In this document: piece after piece, positions 42,160-50,420 of the stretch
How positions within the stretch are numbered: position 1 is the first letter of the stretch
Layout of the letters: every line of letters starts with the position of its first letter
From: Burkholderia ubonensis subsp. mesacidophila
Lineage (GTDB): Bacteria > Pseudomonadota > Gammaproteobacteria > Burkholderiales > Burkholderiaceae
Assembly: GCF_002097715.1 (NCBI RefSeq)
Contig: NZ_CP020738.1
Coordinates: 1-64,000 of the forward strand
DNA length: 64,000 nt
Reading direction: 5' to 3'
Notes under the pieces: generated by a model
The model's input: the letters and a program-made list of their open reading frames with translations, nothing else
Database searches by the model: none
Told to the model about the DNA's origin: nothing
Position numbers and translations under genes: made by a program

Positions 42160-42576
42160 CTATTGCCCCGCCTCGATCTCTTCGAGGCACGCAAGTACGT
42201 TCTCGATTTTCTCCGGGCCGAAGATCATCGCGTACTCGCCGCCTTTGCGGATCAGGTCGAGCCGCTGGTTCGCCTCCGGCAATGTTTCGATGTGGTGAGG
42301 CCACTTCAATTCGATCTCGACTGCAACGGGAATCGCCTCGCTGAACGGCACCATCCGGAAGAACGCATTCAGCTCGGCGTGGCATGCCTCCATTTGATCG
42401 CGATTCATCGCTTGAACGATCGCGACCATGCGCTGTGCGACCTCGCGCACCCGGCGATCTGGCTTCGATGCGTCATACCCGTGAGCATCGTCGATGCGTC
42501 GCGCGACCAACCGCCCGACCTTCGACGTCATCAGGTCGATAAGTGCTTTGCGAGGGTTACCCAGACCACGAATCAT
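42160..42576 (-). CDS. 138-residue protein, unknown, heads coupling operon
   Basis: MIRGLGNPRKALIDLMTSKV start; helical, charged (RRVREVAQRMVAIVQAMNRD, GPEKIENVLACLEEIEAG). No known domain. First gene of the minus operon to 36464 and placed 27 bases from palindrome site 12. Confidence 0.65.
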   Translation of the reverse strand: MIRGLGNPRKALIDLMTSKVGRLVARRIDDAHGYDASKPDRRVREVAQRMVAIVQAMNRDQMEACHAELNAFFRMVPFSEAIPVAVEIELKWPHHIETLPEANQRLDLIRKGGEYAMIFGPEKIENVLACLEEIEAGQ

Positions 42577-42602
42577 TGTGCTAGGATCAGTTCAAGTTAT
42601 TT

Positions 42603-42622
42603 CGTATGATAGTGACGATACG
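42603..42622. promoter_or_regulatory. Shared 20-bp palindrome, site 12
   Basis: CGTATG-atagtgac-GATACG with outward symmetry TT/AA. It lies between the divergent genes starting at 42576 (minus) and 42663 (plus), so it could control both. Confidence 0.6.
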
Positions 42623-42662
42623 AAATTTAGTCAATTTTTTGCCTGATAGTCAAAGCGCCTCC

Positions 42663-42962
42663 ATGAACGCACCGATCAAACCCAAGTTGAAGCCTGCCCC
42701 GCCGGCGCCAGTGTCCGAGGCCCAGCGAGCGTTCGCGCGCCCGGCCGCAGTCGTCAAGCTTGTGGCCGCTGAGGTGGAAGGTGGGGATTCGGCAGGTCTG
42801 AATCATCTCGCCACGCTCGGCGGGCTCGGCCTGCTTGCCGAATTCGCGCATGCCGGCGAGCACCTCGCCGGCATTTCACAGACGATCGTGAGCGACGGCA
42901 CGGCGAAAGCGGTCGATCCGCGGGATCAGGTCGACCCGCGAAAGCGATTCATTCCGAGGTAA
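42663..42962 (+). CDS. 99-residue protein, unknown
   Basis: MNAPIKPKLKPAPPAPVSEAQ start, Pro/Lys-rich N-terminus, then a helical Ala/Gly/Leu-rich middle (LNHLATLGGLGLLAEFAHAG). The frame is open to 42606, but that start lies in palindrome site 12, so 42663 is used. No family recognised. Confidence 0.6.
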   Translation: MNAPIKPKLKPAPPAPVSEAQRAFARPAAVVKLVAAEVEGGDSAGLNHLATLGGLGLLAEFAHAGEHLAGISQTIVSDGTAKAVDPRDQVDPRKRFIPR

Positions 42963-43011
42963 GTCGGGCAGGCGCAATCTCGACAGAGCAACGCCTGAGA
43001 AAAGGGCGCGT

Positions 43012-43128
43012 GTGACCGCACGATCCAGGAGGGGGGAAGCCCCGGGGCATTTGCAATCAACGCTCGTCTTGAGTCTTGGCGGGATCGCTATCGCTTACGC
43101 CGGCGGTAAGCTCGCGTTTGCCGCATGA
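43012..43128 (+). CDS. Possible 38-residue membrane peptide, GTG start
   Basis: AAGGG lies 6 bases before a GTG; the frame ends in STLVLSLGGIAIAYAGGKLA, a single hydrophobic helix. Small size and lack of a known family make it tentative. It follows the gene at 42663 by 49 bases. Confidence 0.3.
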   Translation: MTARSRRGEAPGHLQSTLVLSLGGIAIAYAGGKLAFAA

Positions 43129-43219
43129 GCCGCAGCGCCGAAATCATCGGCGGGGCCACGAGGATTCACGCCGCGGAACCGCGTGACGAGGAAATGGTGT
43201 TCGACGCGTGGTACGGTAT

Positions 43220-43699
43220 TTATTTGCAAACAGCCAGGAATCCGTTGCATGCCCGCAAATCACGCACGCCACGCCTCAATTCATGCATCATCCCCTCCAT
43301 ATCGACTGTCAAAAATTCCTCCAGTCGATCTCCTCCAGGTGCGAACAGAACTGCCCAGAATGTAAATTGATTCAACAGCTTCGTCAGCCCTGCCTCAAAT
43401 GCATTCATCATCGTCCCGTCTTCCGCCGTAACGAAAGAACTCTCGTACTCGTCTAGACCTACACCTGTCATCTGCGCATATTCGAGGTCAACGGCTTGCT
43501 GCGCCGGAGGAAGCTTGCCCCGCATGAACGTTGTGAGTGGACAAATTCTGAATTCAATTTCATTGAGCCCAGGATAGCCATACCGCGGCGCCCCGACCTC
43601 CACTGGCTCATCACCCCAATATCTTATTTCTGGAGGTCGCTTGAACAAAATCACCTCCAGTTCACTCTTTGGCGCAATTATCCCAAAGTTCGCATCCAT
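43220..43699 (-). CDS. 159-residue orphan protein, unknown
   Basis: MDANFGIIAPKSELEVILFK start; soluble, beta-rich with GYPGLNEIEFRICPLTTF and an acidic tail (EEFLTVDMEGMMHELRRG). It has lower GC than its neighbours and no relation to either flank. Small acidic orphan proteins of this kind often are immunity proteins, but no matching toxin is visible. It overlaps the frame at 43678-43860. Confidence 0.55.
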   Translation of the reverse strand: MDANFGIIAPKSELEVILFKRPPEIRYWGDEPVEVGAPRYGYPGLNEIEFRICPLTTFMRGKLPPAQQAVDLEYAQMTGVGLDEYESSFVTAEDGTMMNAFEAGLTKLLNQFTFWAVLFAPGGDRLEEFLTVDMEGMMHELRRGVRDLRACNGFLAVCK

Positions 43700-43860
43700 A
43701 GCATTCTCGTGGCGTCGTGAAATAGGCTTACCCGGAGTTGCTCGCCACCGAAAATGACGTTCCGGATGTCCTGCGGAATCCATGGCGCGGGATCAGCTGC
43801 CCCAGGCCCGTCACTACATTCAGAATTCAAATACCTCATCACCTCTATCAAGACGCCCAC
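43678..43860 (-). CDS. 60-codon orphan frame, perhaps a fragment
   Basis: From GTG 43860 (or ATG 43839): MRYLNSECSDGPGAADPAPW, then IRNVIFGGEQLRVSLFHDAT. Coding-like and AT-richer than the element. Overlaps the 43220-43699 gene by 22 bases. It may be a remnant of a larger gene. Confidence 0.4.
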   Translation of the reverse strand: MGVLIEVMRYLNSECSDGPGAADPAPWIPQDIRNVIFGGEQLRVSLFHDATRMLWMRTLG

Positions 43861-43911
43861 CCAACACTTCGCCCAACGTTACCGCTTCCCCATTCGTGCG
43901 CAATCGCCCAG

Positions 43912-44127
43912 TTATGGCCACACGATCCCGATATAAAACTCGCCACCACTTGAAAAAAGAAGTGACCTGTCACCTCGAACAAGAACAATTCCCCTTATAC
44001 CGATACTTTCACCCGCATAACGAGACGCATCGAGAACGATTTCTTCGACATCAGCCGTAATCCCACCGACACCGGTTGTCCACGCTTGAAAATCACAAAG
44101 CAAAATTCGCGGAGCCCATTCTCTCAT
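43912..44127 (-). CDS. 71-codon orphan frame, perhaps a fragment
   Basis: MREWAPRILLCDFQAWTTGV start and end LLFSSGGEFYIGIVWP. Beta-rich, no signal peptide; AT-rich context. No family recognised and no ribosome site evident. Bases 44128-44258 hold no gene that I can support. Confidence 0.4.
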   Translation of the reverse strand: MREWAPRILLCDFQAWTTGVGGITADVEEIVLDASRYAGESIGIRGIVLVRGDRSLLFSSGGEFYIGIVWP

Positions 44128-44258
44128 TTAAATCGATATTTTTCATGATCAAACGATCCGGAATTGGTGTGGATGCGCGAACTGGCGCGTCATTTGCACC
44201 TCAAACACGTCGACCGGTTCGCACATCTCCTTCACTCGAATCCCGCACTGCCCTCACG

Positions 44259-45977
44259 TCACCGACAACTGAAACTCCCCGCCGAATTCACCTCACCCGC
44301 CCCGTCATATCGCGCCACTTTCGGATAAGGACACAGCGGCCGCGTCCGCCCCGCGCCCCATGACGCAGGCACTTCCGCATTCGGCACCGCATTCGACGCA
44401 TCGCGCGCTGTCGCCACGACCGCCTCCGGCGCTTGCCCCTGCTCGACCCACGCAACCAGCGGCGTCAACATGTCGAACTGATCCGCCGCCGGCCCGCCCG
44501 AGCAATGATTCATCCCCGGCACCGGATAGAACCGCGCGAAATCCGACGCATCCCCACCGTTCGCCTGTGCGAGCCGCGCATACCAGTCGCTCGTGTCGTT
44601 GAACGAAAACACCGGATCGCCGGTGCCGTGATAGACGAGCAGCTTCGCACCGCGCGCCTTCAGCGCCGACAGGTTCGTCTCGTCGGGCGGCGTCATGAAC
44701 GACCACGCGGATTCCGCATACACACCGCTCGTCGCGAAGATCGCCGGCGCATCGTTATCCATGTCGAAGCCGAGCGCGAAACCCGGCAGGTTCGCGAGCG
44801 TCGCCGCGGGCTTCGGCGGCGTCATGAACGTGAACGCCATCGCGGCCGGATCGAGCGTGACCGAATTCGACTGCTTCCACGCGGCCCAGTTGCTGCCCGC
44901 GATGCCCGGATCGTACGGAAAGCTCGCGTACAGCGCCGCGCCCGCACTGTTGCGTGCTCCCGCGAACACGTTGGCGAGCGCCGTCTTCTGCGCGCTCGTC
45001 AGGCACGCGCCGGTGCGCACGCCGTTCGCGCAGGTCGGGATGTCCGTGTCGACACTGAAATGCGCCTGGCACGCGGCGACGTCCTGCACCATGCCGTCCG
45101 CGACGCCGTCGAGCGTGTCGCATTTCTCGACGATCTTCGCGCCGACGAACTGCCGCTCTGCGTCCGTGAAGCCGCTGCGCAGATCCGGCAGCCCGTTCGT
45201 GCCGGTCGCCGACGCGATCTTCGCGAACTGCTGCGCGCCAAACATCTCGCCGATCGCCGCCTTCGGCAGATGGAAGCCCGGATCGCCGGCGATGATCCCG
45301 TCGTAGTCGGCCGCATTGCGCGCCGCCGTCACCATCGCGTGCCGCCCGCCGTTCGAGCAGCCGCCGAAATAGCTGCGGTCCGGCCCCTTCCCGTACGCGA
45401 GGCGGATCACCTGCTTCGCCATCGGCGTCAGCGCATCGACGGCCGCGTAGCCGTAATCGCGGCGCGCCTGCGGATCGAGCCCGAACAGCGGGTTCTGCGC
45501 GGCGCTGTGCCCGGAATCCGAGCTGATCACCGCGAAGCCCAGGTTCAGCGCATTCGTCAGCGGCCCGCCGCCGCCGATCTCGCCGGTCGCCGTCAGCACG
45601 TTGCCGTCGAGGCCGCCGTTGGCTTGGTAGAAGAAGCGGCCGTTCCATGCTTTCGGCAAGCGCATCTCGAAGCCGATCGCGTAGGTTTTGCCATCCACGG
45701 GGCTCACGCGCTCGTTCATCTTTCCGGCGATCACGCAGTGTTCGGCGATCGGCTTGCCGGCCACCGTCAGCGCGCCGGCGGCCGCGGTCGTCACCGACGT
45801 GAACGACGTGTTCGCATAGGCGAGCCGCGCGGCGAGCGCGTCGCAGGTCTGCGTCATCGCGGCCGGTGTCGCGGCGCCCAGGTGCGGGGAGGCAGGCGCA
45901 ATCGAATCGTCGCCGCCGCAGCCGGCAAGGATCGCGGCGGGCAGCAGCGCCGTGCAAAACAGTAAGGATCGCTTCAC
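44259..45977 (-). CDS. Tannase/feruloyl esterase family lipoprotein
   Basis: 572 residues. Lipoprotein leader MKRSLLFCTALLPAAILAGC. Alpha/beta-hydrolase of the tannase family: nucleophile in FGGCSNGGRHAMV (GxSxG with the preceding Cys), acid region KLLVYHGTGDPVFSF, and the His of PGMNHCSGGPAAD next to a Cys that pairs with the first (the CS-D-HC motif). It would release ferulate or gallate from plant esters at the cell surface, feeding the adjacent ferulate pathway. Confidence 0.88.
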   Translation of the reverse strand: MKRSLLFCTALLPAAILAGCGGDDSIAPASPHLGAATPAAMTQTCDALAARLAYANTSFTSVTTAAAGALTVAGKPIAEHCVIAGKMNERVSPVDGKTYAIGFEMRLPKAWNGRFFYQANGGLDGNVLTATGEIGGGGPLTNALNLGFAVISSDSGHSAAQNPLFGLDPQARRDYGYAAVDALTPMAKQVIRLAYGKGPDRSYFGGCSNGGRHAMVTAARNAADYDGIIAGDPGFHLPKAAIGEMFGAQQFAKIASATGTNGLPDLRSGFTDAERQFVGAKIVEKCDTLDGVADGMVQDVAACQAHFSVDTDIPTCANGVRTGACLTSAQKTALANVFAGARNSAGAALYASFPYDPGIAGSNWAAWKQSNSVTLDPAAMAFTFMTPPKPAATLANLPGFALGFDMDNDAPAIFATSGVYAESAWSFMTPPDETNLSALKARGAKLLVYHGTGDPVFSFNDTSDWYARLAQANGGDASDFARFYPVPGMNHCSGGPAADQFDMLTPLVAWVEQGQAPEAVVATARDASNAVPNAEVPASWGAGRTRPLCPYPKVARYDGAGEVNSAGSFSCR

Positions 45978-46005
45978 GATATCTCCGTTTCGTCAGGAAC
46001 GTGGC

Positions 46006-47145
46006 TCAGAACAGGTGCTTGACGCCGACCATCGCGCCGAGCTGGTTCATCCCGGCGCCGGGCGTCGTGCCGGGGCCGCCGCCGCTCACCGCATAGCGCG
46101 CGTGCGCGCTGTTCCACAGGTACGAGGTCTGCGCGTAGACCGACGTGCGCTTCGACAGCGAGTAGGTTGCGCGCAGCGTCGCCATCGTCGCGCGGGTGTC
46201 GTGCGCGGTGTTGACGATCCGGTAGCCCTGGCCGTCGACGGTGAACAGCGGCGTGAACGCATACGACGCGCCGACGAAGAACAGGTCGGAACGCGCGCCT
46301 GGCGCCGCGGGCGCTTCGGTCGTCACGCGCCGTCCGAGCCAGCCCGCGCCGACGCGCGCATGGCCGACGTTCACGTAGCCGCTGACGTGCGTGCGCGCAT
46401 CCTTGTCCGCGCTCGTCGTGAAGACGGCGGGCGTCACGCCGTCGAAGAAGCTCGCGGCCGCGTTCGCGCCGCCGCGCTGCTCCTCGTACGACGCGGCGAC
46501 GCCGAACAGCGCGCTGTCGTACTTGAGCATCACCGACCAGTCGCGGCATTCGACCGCGCGGCCCGGCACCTGGCCCGCGCAGGTGCCCTGTCCGGGCGAA
46601 TTGCCGGTGCCCGCGCCGTCGCGGCCGAACGAATAGCCGGCGCCGAACGTGAAGCCCCGGTAGTTCGCCGTGTACGTGACCGCGTTGTCCGCGCGGCCGT
46701 TCGGCACGTAGGCGTCGAGCGAACCGAGGCCGTAGATGTCCGGGCCGACGATGTCGGCGCCCTGCAGCGCGAGGTAGGTCATCATGTACTGGCGACCGAA
46801 CGCGAGCGTGCCTAAACCGCTCTTCAGCCCGACGAACGCCTGCCGGCCGAACAGCCGGCCGCCCTGGCCGAGATCGCCGCCGCGCACGTTGAAGCCGCTC
46901 TCGAGCACGAACACCGCCTGGTAGCCGCCGCCGAGATCCTCGGTGCCGCGCAGGCCCCAGCGCGACGGCAGTTCGCCCGTCACGGCAGGCATGCGCACGA
47001 CGCGGTCGCCGGCCGCATTCGCGTGCGACACGTATTCGATGCCGGTGTCGATGATCCCGTACAGCGTCACGCTCGACTGCGCATGCGCGCTCGCCGCGGC
47101 CAGCGCACATGCGCCGGCCGCCAGCAGGGCCTGGGTGTTCTTCAT
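46006..47145 (-). CDS. Gram-negative porin (OmpC-like, Burkholderia type)
   Basis: 379 residues. Signal peptide MKNTQALLAAGACALAAASAHA, then QSSVTLYGIIDTGIEYVSHA, the usual start of the 16-strand trimeric porins of Burkholderia, PSRWGLRGTEDLGGGYQAVF, and the closing GAMVGVKHLF ending in phenylalanine. It probably lets aromatic substrates in. 62 bases after the MFS gene. Confidence 0.92.
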   Translation of the reverse strand: MKNTQALLAAGACALAAASAHAQSSVTLYGIIDTGIEYVSHANAAGDRVVRMPAVTGELPSRWGLRGTEDLGGGYQAVFVLESGFNVRGGDLGQGGRLFGRQAFVGLKSGLGTLAFGRQYMMTYLALQGADIVGPDIYGLGSLDAYVPNGRADNAVTYTANYRGFTFGAGYSFGRDGAGTGNSPGQGTCAGQVPGRAVECRDWSVMLKYDSALFGVAASYEEQRGGANAAASFFDGVTPAVFTTSADKDARTHVSGYVNVGHARVGAGWLGRRVTTEAPAAPGARSDLFFVGASYAFTPLFTVDGQGYRIVNTAHDTRATMATLRATYSLSKRTSVYAQTSYLWNSAHARYAVSGGGPGTTPGAGMNQLGAMVGVKHLF

Positions 47146-47207
47146 GATGGTGTCTCCGAACCTGTGTTGATGTCGCGCTCTGATGGCGCTCGTGGATGAA
47201 ACGAAAT

Positions 47208-48407
47208 TCAGTCGCCCGCCTGCGGCCGCCGGATCAGCAGCCACGCGGCCACGGCGGCGACGAGCGTGACGGGGATGCTCGCGCCGATCACGACCGGCGC
47301 GCTGCGGCCCATCGCGAGCAGTTGCGCGGCGGCGAGCGGCCCGACGACGGAGCCGAGCCGGCCGACCGCGACCGAGGTGCCGACGCCGGTACCGCGCATC
47401 GCGGTCGGGTAGTAGATCGCGGCGAGCGCATACAGCACCGACTGGCCGCCGATCACGAACATGCCGGCCGCGAACGCGGCCGCCGCGAGCGACGCGAAGC
47501 CCGGCGCGGCCGCGAGCGCGGCGAGCGACAGCACGATGCCCGCATACATGCCGCCGACCACGCGCGCCGCGCGCATCCGGTCCATCGCCGCGCCGATGCC
47601 GAGCGCGCCGAGCCCGCCGCCGACGTTGAACGCGATCTGCACGAGGCCGACGTGCGCGCGGTCCAGCCCGCGCGCCGCCATCAGCGACGGCAGCCAGTTC
47701 AGCAGGAAGTACAGGACGATCAGCGTGCAGAAGTAACTGACCCACAGGGCGAGCGTGGACTGCGTGCGCCCGCCGCCGAACAGCGTATGCGCGACGCTCG
47801 CACGCTCGGCGCCGGCGACGTCGAGATACGCGCGCGATTCGGGCAGCAGGCCGATCAGGAGCGGCACGAGCAGCAGCGGCCCCACGCCGCCGACGTAGAA
47901 GATGTGGCGCCACTCCGCGTCGCCGGCGAGCAGCACGCCGATCAGCGACGCGATCACGCCGCCGAACGGAATGCCGCAGTACATCGCGGCGACCGCGCTG
48001 CTGCGCGCGCGCGGCTCGACCGCTTCGGACGACAGCGCGATCAGGTTCGGCATCGCACCGCCGAGCCCGATGCCGGTCAGCACGCGCACGGCCACGAGCA
48101 TCGCGAAGCTCGACGCCTGCGCGGTGGCGATCGACAGCAGTCCGAACAGCGCGACCGACGCGATCAGCACGCGCTTGCGGCCGAACCGGTCCGCGAGCCG
48201 GCCGCCGAGCATTGCGCCGGGCAGCAGGCCGAACGTGCCCGCGCTGAACGCGATGCCCATCTGCGACACCGTGAGCCCGAATTCGTGCGCCATGCGCGGC
48301 GCGGCGACGCCGACCGACTGCAGGTCGAGCCCCTCGAGCAACGCGATCGCAAAGCACAGCGCGAGGGTCGTCGCGATGGCCGGCTTCTCTGCAACGTAGG
48401 TGTTCAT
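47208..48407 (-). CDS. MFS aromatic-acid transporter (AAHS type)
   Basis: 399 residues, 12 transmembrane helices. Start MNTYVAEKPAIATTLALCFA; contains FEGLDLQ-like LLEGLDLQSVGVAAPRMAHE, the loop motif GGRLADRFGRKRVL, and RGTGVGTSVAVGRLGSVVGP, as in benzoate/ferulate-type carriers. ATG 48407 lies downstream of the MarR-type palindrome at 48473-48487. Confidence 0.88.
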   Translation of the reverse strand: MNTYVAEKPAIATTLALCFAIALLEGLDLQSVGVAAPRMAHEFGLTVSQMGIAFSAGTFGLLPGAMLGGRLADRFGRKRVLIASVALFGLLSIATAQASSFAMLVAVRVLTGIGLGGAMPNLIALSSEAVEPRARSSAVAAMYCGIPFGGVIASLIGVLLAGDAEWRHIFYVGGVGPLLLVPLLIGLLPESRAYLDVAGAERASVAHTLFGGGRTQSTLALWVSYFCTLIVLYFLLNWLPSLMAARGLDRAHVGLVQIAFNVGGGLGALGIGAAMDRMRAARVVGGMYAGIVLSLAALAAAPGFASLAAAAFAAGMFVIGGQSVLYALAAIYYPTAMRGTGVGTSVAVGRLGSVVGPLAAAQLLAMGRSAPVVIGASIPVTLVAAVAAWLLIRRPQAGD

Positions 48408-48472
48408 TGTGTCTCCTCTCCGTCGACCAGACGCTGGGGAACGCGCTGTCTCCTGATCGAGCGGCATTTTTT

Positions 48473-48487
48473 ATCAGGTAGCCTGAT
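48473..48487. promoter_or_regulatory. MarR-type operator upstream of the MFS gene
   Basis: ATCAGG-TAG-CCTGAT, a perfect 15-base palindrome (odd centre), 66 bases upstream of the MFS start. The same half-sites occur at 52809-52823, ahead of ech, so one regulator, likely the MarR protein at 52924-53415, controls both operons. Confidence 0.7.
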
Positions 48488-48496
48488 TAAATGGCC

Positions 48497-48528
48497 AAAA
48501 AAAACCGGTCGGCAACTCACCCGACCGG
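48497..48528 (-). terminator. Rho-independent terminator of the ech-vdh-fcs operon
   Basis: Stem CCGGTCGG / CCGACCGG (48505-48528, 8-base loop) followed on minus by eight T. It begins 8 bases after the fcs stop. Confidence 0.8.
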
Positions 48529-48535
48529 CTGATGC

Positions 48536-50410
48536 TCAAGCGTGGATCACATCCGGATCGCCGGCCGCCGGATCGTAAAGCGCCTCGATCGCCGCCGCGC
48601 GATGCTGCTGCACGGCCGCCTGGTTCAGCGAGCCCTTGTCGGTGACTTCGCCGAGATCGAGCGACGGCGGCGTATCCATCACGCGGATGCGCGCGACGAA
48701 CGTCGAGCTGCCGGTCGCGCCGCGATTGAGCCGTTCGAGCCACGCGGCGAACGCCGAGCGCACGGCGGGCGCGCGCAGCACGTCGACCGCCGCCGCGTCG
48801 CCGCCGAGCCCGGCCAGCGCACGGCACGCGTCGATTCGCGGAAACACCAGCAGGCCGATGTCGTCGCGATTGAGCCCGGTCACGACCACGTCCTGCACGT
48901 AAGGCGCGCCGGTCGACACCGCGTGCGCACGCAGCGGCCCGACGCTGACGAAGGTACCCGTGCTCAGCTTGAAATCCTCGGTCAGCCGGCCGTCGAACTG
49001 CAGGCCGAGTTCGGGCCGCGCCGGATCGGCGAACGCCGCTGCGTCGCCGCTGCGGTAATAGCCTTCGTCGTCGAACACCTCGCGCGGATCGACGTCCGCG
49101 TGCCAGTAGCCGCGCATCACGTTCGGCCCCTTGAAGCGCAGCTCGAGCTTGCCGCCGCACGGCGCGAGCTTCACGTCGCAGCCGGGCGCGGGCAGGCCGA
49201 TGTAGCCCGAGCGCATCAGCGGGCCGGTCGTGAACAGGCACGACGGCGACGTCTCCGTCATCCCGAGGCCCGCCATGATCCGGATGCGTTCGCCGCAATG
49301 CGCTTCGGTCACGCGGTCGAGGCGGTCCCACACCGCTTGCGACAACCCCGCGCCGCCGAAGAAGAACAGCTTCACGCGCGAGAAAAACGTGTCGCGCAGT
49401 GCGGCGTCGCGTTCGAGCGCGGCGGTCAGCTCCTCCCAGCCTTTCGGCACGTTGAAGTAGATCGTCGGCGCGATCTCGCGCAGGTTGCGCACGGTCTCGT
49501 CGAAACGGCCCGGCACCGGGCGGCCGTCGTCGAGGTACAGCGTGCCGCCGTTGTACAGCGCGATGCCGAGGTTGTGGCTGCCGCCGAACGTGTGGTTCCA
49601 CGGCAGCCAGTCGACCAGCACCGGCGGCTCGCGCGTCAGCTCCGGCATCGTCTGGCGCAGCATCTGCTGGTTGCTGCACAGCATCCGGTGCGTGGTCGGC
49701 ACGGCCTTCGGCCGCTTCGTCGAGCCGGACGTGAACAGGATCTTCGCGATGTGATCGGGGCCGACCGTCTCGTGGATCAAGTCGATCGTCCGCGGCACGG
49801 TGTCGAGCAGGCGCGCGAACGGCACGGCGTCGCCCTGGCCGCCCTGCGCGGCGATCAGCGTCGCGTCGGCCGGCAGCGCCGCATCGAGCGCACGCGCGAA
49901 CGCGCCGCCGTCGGCGACGAACACGGCGCCCGGCCGCAGCACGTCGAGCGTGTGGCGCAGTTTGCCGTAGTCGGTCGACACCAGCGAATACGCGGGCGAA
50001 ATCGGCGCATACGGCACGCCGGCCAGCATCGCCGCGAACATCAGCTGCAGGTGTTCGAGATCGTTGCCGGACAGCACCGCGAGCGGCCGCTTGGCCGACA
50101 GCCCGAGATCGGCGAGGCCCTGCCCGAGCGCACGGGCGCGCTCGAGCATCTGTGCGTACGTGATCTCGATCCAGCGCCCGTCTTCGCCGCGACGCGCGGC
50201 GAGCACGCGGTCCGGATGCGCTTGCGCGCCGCGCACGAGGCAATCGGTCAGGCGCTCCGGATACGCGCCGAGCGGTTCGCGCGCGTGCAGCCGCCACGTG
50301 CCGTCCCCGTCGGGGCGGATGTCTGCCGCGCCCTCCGCGACGGCCGCCGCGCGGTAACGCGCGCCGCTCGTCGCGCGATCGGTCGGCGGCGAGGTCATCG
50401 ATGCGTTCAT
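48536..50410 (-). CDS. fcs: Feruloyl-CoA synthetase
   Basis: 624 residues, ANL superfamily. AMP-binding motif ILFTSGSTKRPKAVP at about residue 220, YFNVPKGWEEL, GLGMTETSP and YRSGDAAAFADPA. The order ech-vdh-fcs and the length (about 620) fit feruloyl-CoA synthetase, which activates ferulate with CoA and ATP. 10-base gap after vdh. Confidence 0.88.
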   Translation of the reverse strand: MNASMTSPPTDRATSGARYRAAAVAEGAADIRPDGDGTWRLHAREPLGAYPERLTDCLVRGAQAHPDRVLAARRGEDGRWIEITYAQMLERARALGQGLADLGLSAKRPLAVLSGNDLEHLQLMFAAMLAGVPYAPISPAYSLVSTDYGKLRHTLDVLRPGAVFVADGGAFARALDAALPADATLIAAQGGQGDAVPFARLLDTVPRTIDLIHETVGPDHIAKILFTSGSTKRPKAVPTTHRMLCSNQQMLRQTMPELTREPPVLVDWLPWNHTFGGSHNLGIALYNGGTLYLDDGRPVPGRFDETVRNLREIAPTIYFNVPKGWEELTAALERDAALRDTFFSRVKLFFFGGAGLSQAVWDRLDRVTEAHCGERIRIMAGLGMTETSPSCLFTTGPLMRSGYIGLPAPGCDVKLAPCGGKLELRFKGPNVMRGYWHADVDPREVFDDEGYYRSGDAAAFADPARPELGLQFDGRLTEDFKLSTGTFVSVGPLRAHAVSTGAPYVQDVVVTGLNRDDIGLLVFPRIDACRALAGLGGDAAAVDVLRAPAVRSAFAAWLERLNRGATGSSTFVARIRVMDTPPSLDLGEVTDKGSLNQAAVQQHRAAAIEALYDPAAGDPDVIHA

Positions 50411-50420
50411 CGCTTCCCCC

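Noticed and set aside
47196..48578. 460-codon plus frame opposite the MFS gene
   Set aside because: Low-complexity Arg/Ala/Asp translation; the minus strand encodes a clear 12-helix transporter.
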